Of a stretch of 64,000 nt of DNA, positions 57,373 through 64,000 are shown piece after piece. Each line of letters opens with the position of its first letter. The first letter of the stretch is position 1. Origin of the DNA: Apiospora phragmitis (Eukaryota > Ascomycota > Sordariomycetes > Amphisphaeriales > Apiosporaceae); assembly GCA_038363925.1 (NCBI GenBank), contig JAQQWL010000011.1, forward strand, positions 7,502,001 to 7,566,000, given 5' to 3'. The translations under genes were made by a program, and so were the position numbers. The notes under the pieces were generated by a model. That model worked only from the letters and a program-made list of their open reading frames with translations, made no database searches and was not told the DNA's origin.

Positions 57373-58552
57373 CTATTCCCCATCGCCAATCTTCTCCAGC
57401 TTCCCGAGATCACGTTTCTCACCAGACTCTCCAATCAGCCTGACTCGGTCCAGCCGTACCTTCTCGCTGCTGCCATCGCCATCTACGACGAAGAGAATGA
57501 CACTAGTGATGTTTTGGAAGCGTACAAATCGGAGACCGACGTTGGCAGTCCCGTTAGCATTCCAATCTTCTTCGCCAATCTCAATCTCTTGAGTGGGCTG
57601 AATGTCCTCCGCTTCATCAAAGCCTAGATTGTGCGGCCGGTTGGTGAACAGCTTGATCGTCTTGGGTCGCATGGGTATCTCGTCCTCGTCATCGTCCTCC
57701 CCGGCTTTAGGGGGTAGTGAAGTGATCTGTAGCACACCTAGGGTCAGGATCTAACCGCTACATAGGTCCAAACATGTCGTCATACCTGTATCGTGTGCAG
57801 CTTGACGGACGAGTTGAATGGCATGAAAAGCAAAAGCTGTTCATCTGTATCACTCTCGACCCAGTCTTTCTGCTCGGAATCACTCTTGTCCAGACTAGAG
57901 GGCTTCGGCCGGTTGAACAGGGTCCGGACAGAGAATTCGGTATCGTCGGCGTTCAGAAGCTCAAGGCCCTTGACGTCGATGACATCGGAGATGTCGGAGT
58001 AGCCACGGGGAAGGTCGGCGCCCATCCAAGTCATACCGCCTCCACCACTGCTGCTTCCCTCACCAGCCGTCTCGATGTCGTTGCTGAGCTTCTCGATAAG
58101 AGACTTCAGCTTTTGGGGATCGGCGCCCTTGACCTTCTCGGCAATCTTGCCATCGCGAAACAGGATAAAGGTAGGAAGATGGGTGACAGCGTAAGCCTGT
58201 GCGACATCCTTGGCCTTGTCTCCCTCGGTGTTAACCTTGACGAATGTGGCGATGTTGGGTCTCGATAAGGACATGGACAGTTGCTCGTAGAAGGGTGCGA
58301 TCTGCTTGCAAGGTCCACACCAATTTGCGTAGACTAGATATGGCAACGGAAAGGTAAGCGCATGTTCAGAGAAGCTCGGCGTAAAGAGATTTCAAGAACT
58401 GCGTGCGTCCCTGTCGCGGAAAGCAATGGTATGGCGGGGTAGGGCGGATTCCTGGTTTGGAGGACCAACTTACAATCGGCGACAACGATGCGCGACTTGC
58501 TGAGAATGTCGCTGAACTGCTCCGAAGAGGTAATCTCAACCGTTTTCGACAT
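57373..58552 (-). CDS. thioredoxin-like protein with PITH domain (TXNL1/Txl1-like)
   Basis: Three exons, 58552-58474, 58333-57786 and 57726-57373, give 326 residues with all phases correct. The thioredoxin domain carries YANWCGPCKQIAPF (active-site CGPC, about residues 32-35) and the cis-Pro segment THLPTFILFRDGKI. A Gly/Ser linker follows. The PITH domain begins about residue 130 with GYSDISDVIDVKGLELLNAD and has EQLLLFMPFNSSVKLHTIQI, RPKTIKLFTNRPHNLGFDEA and SVILFVVDGDGSSEKVRLDR. In yeasts and mammals such proteins bind the 26S proteasome and act as a disulfide reductase there; the same role is expected here. The first intron (140 bases) contains a T-rich end and CTAG acceptor. Confidence 0.93.
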
Positions 58553-59420
58553 CGTGGGCGCAGGGTATGTAAGGAACGTCTTTCCCAAAAAAAAGATGGT
58601 TGGATTTGGTAGGCCGCAGGGCAGTCGAGTCGGATGCGGTGAAAGTCTTGGTTTGAGAGCCAAGCAAGCTGAAAGTTAACCTACGCTGAATTACGTAGAA
58701 GGCAGCAGTGCTATCGAATTGTGGCCATCCTTGCCACTTTTCCAGCTCTAGCACTTATTAGTCGTACTCAGGAACGGGCCGGCGGCTGTCTCTAATTACG
58801 TAATCAGATCAGCGAACGAACCCTGCCATCACTCCAAGCCCCTCTCAAGTAATCAATCTCCGTCTTTCGTTATTGAAGGCATTCTGGGTCTCCATGGATG
58901 AATCGTCTGTGTATCTTATAGTAAGCTAGATAGCTCCAGCCAGGTTCTGTAAACGATCGATAAACTACATGTATGCACCTACTTAGGCAAGGTGCATAGA
59001 CATGTGACACACTACGGTTCGATCCCCGGACTACTGTTATAAATGTTCACGGAAAGGACTATGCGTTCAAATACGACGCAACAATCAGCCATTGCTCTTA
59101 CTAAAACGTGTCAGGACTCTCTGGCTCAAACTGCTGCCCCATCTGGTTGGAACCAATCGCATCGTCATCATGAGGGCTCACTGAGCTCTTTAGAGATGGC
59201 CCCTTCCTGTAAGCGATGTTATCTATCATGTCTAGGCTGGTGTACCTGACTTGAAACAGGGATCCATTATTCAGAAGGGGCAGTGATAGTCCATTTCGCA
59301 TCTCAGTTAGTGACCTGCCTAGGTTACCTTCCTCTCCAAAATCGTGCCCGCTTCCAGCGAATCTAGTCGACTCACCACGAAAAGAAACAGTAGTAGAACC
59401 TCTCTAGGCATCAAAGAACT
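58553..59420. other. divergent intergenic region
   Basis: Upstream of both the Txl1-like gene and the methyltransferase. No gene found. A GGTTCGATCCC string near 59016 resembles a tRNA B box, but no tRNA fold fits around it. Confidence 0.4.
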
Positions 59421-60637
59421 ATGACAGCTCAAGAAACGCAGTCAAAGCCGCAGGCAGTTGCTGGAACAACAGAACCTGTCGGCCACCACCCGGGCGACGA
59501 ACATGAGATTCCAAGCTACGAGTCCTACGGCACCTTTGATTCGCTGAAAGACCGGATCAAGCTTCATTACAATGTTGCTTCCGACTACTACTACTCACTC
59601 TGGTAAGCGGCGCCCTTCACCCTGCCAGTCTCTGAAGCTTCCGGTCAGCTTGCAATGGTCTCGGGACACAGTGTGCTAAATCCCGCGTCGCCTATCTACA
59701 GGGGACAGCACATCCACCACGGCTACTGGAAGCAGCCCAACGAGACCAAGGAGGAGGCCCAGGTCAACCTGATCAACCTGCTCCTCGAGCTCTCGGCCCT
59801 GCCCAAGTCCAGCCGCGTCCTCGACGTCGGCTGCGGCATCGGCGGCACCTCGCGCTTCCTGGCCAAAGAGCACGACTGCCAGGTCACGGGCATCACCATC
59901 AGCGGAAAGCAGGTCGAGATCGCGCAGCGATTAACCCTAGCCGAAGTCGACGCTGCGGCAGTTACTGCTGGCGACACGACTGCCGCTGCCGATGACCAGG
60001 GCATGATCAAGTACCCGTCGGGCAACTCCAGCGTGCGCTTCGTCGAGCTCGATGCCGAGAAGATGCTGGAATACTTCAAGCAGCAGCAGCAGCAGGCGTC
60101 TTCGTCCTTCAAATGCGTCTGGATCTCCGAGGCGCTGTCGCATTTCCCCAACAAGCCGCTCTTCTTCTCGTCCGCGTTCGAGCTGCTCGAAGGCGGCGGC
60201 AGCAAGTCCCTCCTCGTCATCGCGGACTGGTTCAAGGCCAAGGACCTGACGCCCGAGCAGGAGCAGGCCGACATCAAGCCGATCGAGGACGGCATGCTGC
60301 TGCCCCCGCTGTGCACGGCGGACCAGTACGTGGAGATGGCGACCAAGGCCGGCTTCAAGGTGCTGAAGGGGCCGATGGATATCAGTGCCGATGTTCTTAG
60401 GACTTGGTATGTTTCCAGATTTCTGGTTTCTTTTCTTCCCTTCTCCCCTGCATGTGCTAATTGAAGCAACTCGATAGGGACATTTCCTGGTCATTGGTCT
60501 CGTCACCATCACTTTGGGCCTTTGCCATCTCCCAGGGGCGAGATGGCCTTGCATTCTTGCAATCTTTCAGAGCGATGAGACGCGGCTATGCGAATTCAAC
60601 TTTTAGATATTGCTGCATAGCGTTCGAAAAGCAGTAG
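59421..60637 (+). CDS. SAM-dependent methyltransferase (tocopherol/sterol-MT-like class I)
   Basis: Three exons, 59421-59602, 59702-60406 and 60478-60637, total 349 codons (348 residues). The N-terminus has KDRIKLHYNVASDYYYSLWG and HIHHGYW, known from gamma-tocopherol- and sterol-methyltransferase-like enzymes. Motif I is RVLDVGCGIGGTSRFLA (about residues 100-115), binding SAM. Then come CQVTGITISGKQVEIAQ (motif post I), VWISEALSHFPNK (motif II, unusually SEALSHF) and SLLVIADWF (motif III). A low-complexity insert (Ala/Thr-rich, then Gln run) sits before motif II. The last exon gives DISWSLVSSPSLWAFAISQG. The methyl acceptor is unknown; small natural products are as likely as lipids. Confidence 0.88.
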
Positions 60638-60649
60638 AACATCCATCAT

Positions 60650-60684
60650 CACCACCACCACAACCACAACCACAACCACAATCA
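60650..60684 (+). repeat. short A/C-rich simple repeat
   Basis: A (CCACAA)n-like tract just after the methyltransferase stop, in its probable 3' UTR. Confidence 0.6.
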
Positions 60685-60810
60685 CGATTCATCAAATGAA
60701 TAGACAAAGACAGAACTAAAAACAAGAAGAATCATCATCTCAACACTAGTCCAATTCCAAGATACCGCCTGTGTGCGTCCGCATGTTCCGTAGAACTCCA
60801 ACCTTCAAGC

Positions 60811-61357
60811 TTAGCTGGAGTTGGCAGGGGCTTTATAAGTCGCCCCGGTGAGGATGTTGGAGCACTTCGCCATGGCGCCTTTGTAGTTGTACACGCTGAC
60901 GCACTCCTCGGCCCCGTTATATGGCTGGACGTCGGCGCCCTCGGTGCAGAGCGCGTCGGTGTAGAATGTCACTAAGTAGCGACCAGAGTCAGTCATGATC
61001 CACCGTAGAGGTCCATCGAGATTGAAGAGTGAAGGAGTTACAAGAACCGAAAACAGTAGTTGTAGACGGATATGGAGCAGGAGGAAAAGAATGAGTCGGG
61101 AGCAACCTACGGGGACAGTTCAAAAGAACATTATCAATCGCATACGTGATGTTCATGCTCTGGCTCGCGCCCGCCAGGAGACTGTCGGGGATGGCAGTGC
61201 ACACCCCGGCGACCATGCTGCTGGCCGCTCCCGCGTCGGAGCAGTCGCTGGTGTAGGAGAAGGCAATGGTAGGCGCCTGGAACTGGGTCGCGATCTGAGC
61301 GGCGGCGAAAGGGACACTGAAAGCAGTGACGGCAAGGGCGACGATATAGTGATACAT
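60811..61357 (-). CDS. small secreted cysteine-containing protein
   Basis: Two exons, 61357-61111 and 60971-60811, give 136 codons (135 residues); the intron (139 bases) runs GTAGGT...ACTTAG. A clear signal peptide (MYHYIVALAVTAFSVPFAAA) precedes a mature protein of about 115 residues with six cysteines (in TSDCSD, GVCTA, LLNCP, DALCTEG, EECVS, KCSN), probably three disulfides. No family recognised; the size, secretion and even cysteines resemble effector-like or cell-surface proteins. It lies 174 bases after the methyltransferase gene, convergent. Confidence 0.72.
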
Positions 61358-63543
61358 TTTGGCTGGAGCTGAGTGGTTGGATAGACAATGCTCTGTTGTT
61401 CCCGAGTGGCAAGTGGTAATGTAAGTAGATTGAGGTCTTGGCTGGAGTCGAGATGAAGATGCTGATGTGATGAGTGCAGTGGTTTCAAGTCACGATGGAG
61501 GAGAGATTGCTACATCTTTATATACGCATTTCCAACACTATCCCCCGAAATGCGTTGAAGAAGATATTATCTTCGGCACCGATTCGAACGCCTCCAAGAG
61601 CTTCAAGGCTCCAAGAAAGCTGCCTACGCCCGAAAACCGCATGACCGCAGCCTGGGCAGCGCTACCAGTCGATTGCAGGCGGCATATCGCAATTGAAGCT
61701 GCACATCATTGACCATGTTCGACATGATGCTGCTTAGAGCAACAACAGTCCACTGACAGTCTTCGAGAAGCGCTGAAGAGCCTTCGCTAGTTGCGCGGGT
61801 GGCTTGAGCCAACTTACACCTGCTGCCGCGTGATTGAAAAGTGCATACATACTTGGAGCATCTCGTCAGTCACCGGATGGATGAGGATCTCTTTGAGATA
61901 AGGTGATGGCTGGAGCACTTACAGACGTTTATGAAAGGTCAGGCGAGTGACGGGCTAATTAGTAGAAAGTAGCTGGCATCTTGAGGGTTCCTGGATAGGG
62001 GGCCGTAGTTCAAAGCCTGGGTCGTATGGATCTCATGTCCAATAGATGGAATCACAGTATACAAGTTCCCACGACTACAGTCGGGCAAATCCTCTTAGTA
62101 GCTTCCGCCATTGAATCCTTTAAACTATTCTAGAACAACAGCCGAATCTGTGGCTTTCAGAATTTTCATAGCCCGACGTTGACAGGATGTAGCAGTGGTG
62201 GAGAGTGGCGGCGGCGCATTGGGTTCTATGTCAACCTTATGTTTCCTATCTTGATATGACAACTGACCAGGTGCATGATACGCCGCCTCCTCCAAGACTT
62301 CAGGGTTAGAAGTTTTTATTCTTCTTACGTGCCGTGCCATGCGGGATCGTTAAACGAACTACGATTTTTATTTTCCACCTGTTAGCCACTCTTGTTCGAT
62401 ACTTCCTATATGTTTCTGAGTCCACTCTGGGCTTAGTGAAGTATTGCCATATCGAACCATAGCCGGCAGCGGGCGAGCCAGATAGATTGGCACGAACGAG
62501 GTATCCAGTTTGAACCACCTTCAAAAGAAACAAGACCGCGTTATTTCCTGCGACAACAGAGTTTTCACCTCTGTACGCGCGTATACTGCCCTGTTGCAAC
62601 CCTCCGATTGGGCTTCAAGATTCTGGTTCGACAGGACCTGGACCTGCATTGCATAGGTATAGTATAGACAGGTACAGTAGTGCGAGTGGTCTTCGGTCAA
62701 ATGCCCAATCATGCGCACATCTGCGAGCGAACAACACATACAAACATGCATACATTTGGCATCTGTTTTATTGAGTGCCCGAAATGTAGCGTGCCAAAGA
62801 AAGACCTAATTGGGTACTTACCTAGGTGTGTGTGTGTGTGTGCTGTAAGGGGAGAATAGGCCAGACTGCAGCTGCATAACGCCCGTTACGTTACAGCACT
62901 AGCATGCACACCTGCCCGACCTGAATCAATACACAAGGGGATTACTCACCAGGCCCCAGGCATACTGATCAACTAATACACTATTGCTACCAACAGGGGT
63001 AACAGTAGGTTCCCTAGATATTGGAATGCGTCCATGATTCTTGAATTGCTAGCTCCTTGAACAAAGAAATGCGAATAATCACGATCCAACATCATTTCGG
63101 CCGGTTCGGACTTCATACTGGGTTGCATACATGCTTCCCACGGACAACGACAGTCTAAGTACTTAGATGACAGGCTGACGAGTAAGTTGATACCAAATAG
63201 CTCTGTTGTGCGCATGAAACTATCTACCAAATGTATATGACCTTGACCAAACCCCCCATAACTCCTCGCAAGCCGGCCCTGCGACTACGTACCATTTGCC
63301 TCAGTAGTCAAACAACCAAAGAACAATCCCGTTTCTCGACCCATTTCATTTCGTATCATTCGTCCACTGCTGACCACAAAGTAGTCATCATCTCTATGAA
63401 TCACCCGGCGCTGGCAGGTGGGCCCCGTCCTGCTCCTCTGACTAGTTGCTCTTTTAGGTGAAAGTCGGCATGCAAGAGACCCCCTATGAGGCCACAAACA
63501 CGCACCTTGAGAGTGCTGTGAGTCCTCTTTGCATTTCTCCGAA
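61358..63543. other. intergenic region
   Basis: About 2.2 kb with only short frames lacking family features. It contains a GT microsatellite. Upstream region of the secreted-protein gene and downstream of the J-domain gene. Confidence 0.4.
62826..62842. repeat. GT dinucleotide microsatellite
   Basis: Seventeen bases of uninterrupted GT repeat. Confidence 0.8.
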
Positions 63544-64000
63544 CTAGACCCCCACCGTGTGACTGAACACCTTGGCCGCCAACTGCGTGAGCAGCTGAGC
63601 GCGATCCGCCTGGGGCAGGTCCTGGAACACGGCGTAGACGCTCTTGCCCTTCGCATCCCTCACGGCGCCCAGGCGGTTGCCAGCGACGGCGCCCGCCATA
63701 AGGCCCGGGAAGTTGGCCAGGATGAAGCCCAGTATGCCGCCGCTGACGCCGCCTGCCATGCTCCAGAGCTTGCCGCCCGTGCTCCCGTTCTGCTGCTCGG
63801 CCATGCCCTCCTCGCGCAGCATCTCCTCGAACACGTCGCCGAACTGCTCGTTCTCGTTCCGCTGGCGCGACTCCTGCGTGTTCTGCGCGGTCTGCTGGCC
63901 TCCCGTGAAGTAGTTCCACGCCCAGCTGAAGGGGAACCCGCCGGCAGCGGCGCCTGGCCCCGAAGACGTGGGGATCTCCCTCGTCAAACTCGTCCTCGAA
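63544..64000 (-). CDS. J-domain (DnaJ) protein, C-terminal part, cut by window end
   Basis: The 5' part lies beyond the window. The visible part reads FEDEFDEGDPHVFG in one frame, then, after one apparent extra base in the CCCC/GGGG run at 63958-63961, continues GAAAGGFPFSWAWNYFTGG. Next come QFGDVFEEMLREEGMAE, a glycine-rich membrane-like stretch (GGVSGGILGFILANFPGLMA then GAVAGNRLGAVRDAKGKS) and the end VFQDLPQADRAQLLTQLAAK VFSHTVGV. The tail with a Gly-zipper matches a group of fungal DnaJ-domain proteins; no J domain itself is in view, so the call rests on the tail only. The 147-residue ORF starting at 63987 is probably an artefact of the frame break. Confidence 0.55.
   Translation of the reverse strand, partial: SRTSLTREIPTSSGPGAAAGGFPFSWAWNYFTGGQQTAQNTQESRQRNENEQFGDVFEEMLREEGMAEQQNGSTGGKLWSMAGGVSGGILGFILANFPGLMAGAVAGNRLGAVRDAKGKSVYAVFQDLPQADRAQLLTQLAAKVFSHTVGV

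Noticed and set aside
59005..59035. tRNA B-box-like GGTTCGATCCC
   Set aside because: The flanking bases do not pair as a T stem and no A box or acceptor stem is found upstream.
59723..60554. Long minus-strand frames (up to 248 codons)
   Set aside because: Antisense shadows of the methyltransferase, with no family features.

Overview
This is nuclear DNA of a filamentous ascomycete fungus (Pezizomycotina; Sordariomycetes is the best guess, not proven). The evidence is gene density of about one per 2.5 kb, short introns of 50-120 bases with GTRNGT donors, and typical family content: vacuolar DPP-IV, GT32, 2EXR, fungal rhodopsin-like membrane protein, secreted CE4 deacetylase, DHA1 and allantoate-type MFS transporters. 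No tRNA, rRNA, CRISPR array or intact transposon was seen.

Layout. 0-11 kb: a mitochondrial enoyl-CoA (methylglutaconyl-CoA) hydratase (-), a small ankyrin protein (+), a broken proline-rich protein (+), a rhodopsin-domain membrane protein (-) and a decayed adenylate-kinase-like pseudogene. 11-24 kb: a kinesin-10/KIF22-like motor with a C-terminal helix-hairpin-helix (+), a DHA1 drug transporter (+), a conserved fungal hypothetical protein with a GC-AG intron (-), a SET-domain protein (+) and an F-box-like protein (-). 24-41 kb: a secreted beta-lactamase-like hydrolase with a 22-base exon (-), a REI1-like zinc-finger paralogue (+), an SDR (+), a GT32 glycosyltransferase (+), an allantoate-type MFS (+), a GH2 exo-beta-D-glucosaminidase (-) and a three-repeat Myb factor (-). 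40.6-44.3 kb is gene-poor. 44-64 kb: a small membrane protein (+), vacuolar dipeptidyl aminopeptidase (-), a secreted CE4 deacetylase with three tandem N-terminal modules (+), a hypothetical protein (-), a 2EXR protein (-), a thioredoxin-PITH protein (-), an SAM methyltransferase (+), a small secreted cysteine protein (-) and the C-terminal part of a J-domain protein cut by the window edge (-).

The genes mostly look like independent housekeeping and accessory loci rather than one operon-like unit. The nearest thing to a functional theme is chitosan: a chitin/polysaccharide deacetylase and an exo-beta-D-glucosaminidase lie about 12 kb apart, with an MFS transporter ending 80 bases from the glucosaminidase.

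The most important quality point is that at least nine genes are interrupted by single-base gains or losses, nearly all in C or G runs, while their splice sites, catalytic motifs and downstream frames stay intact. This looks like homopolymer error in the assembly rather than gene decay, and it cuts proteins in automatic annotation. The adenylate-kinase relic is different: it has a changed P-loop lysine and in-frame stops, so it looks truly dead.
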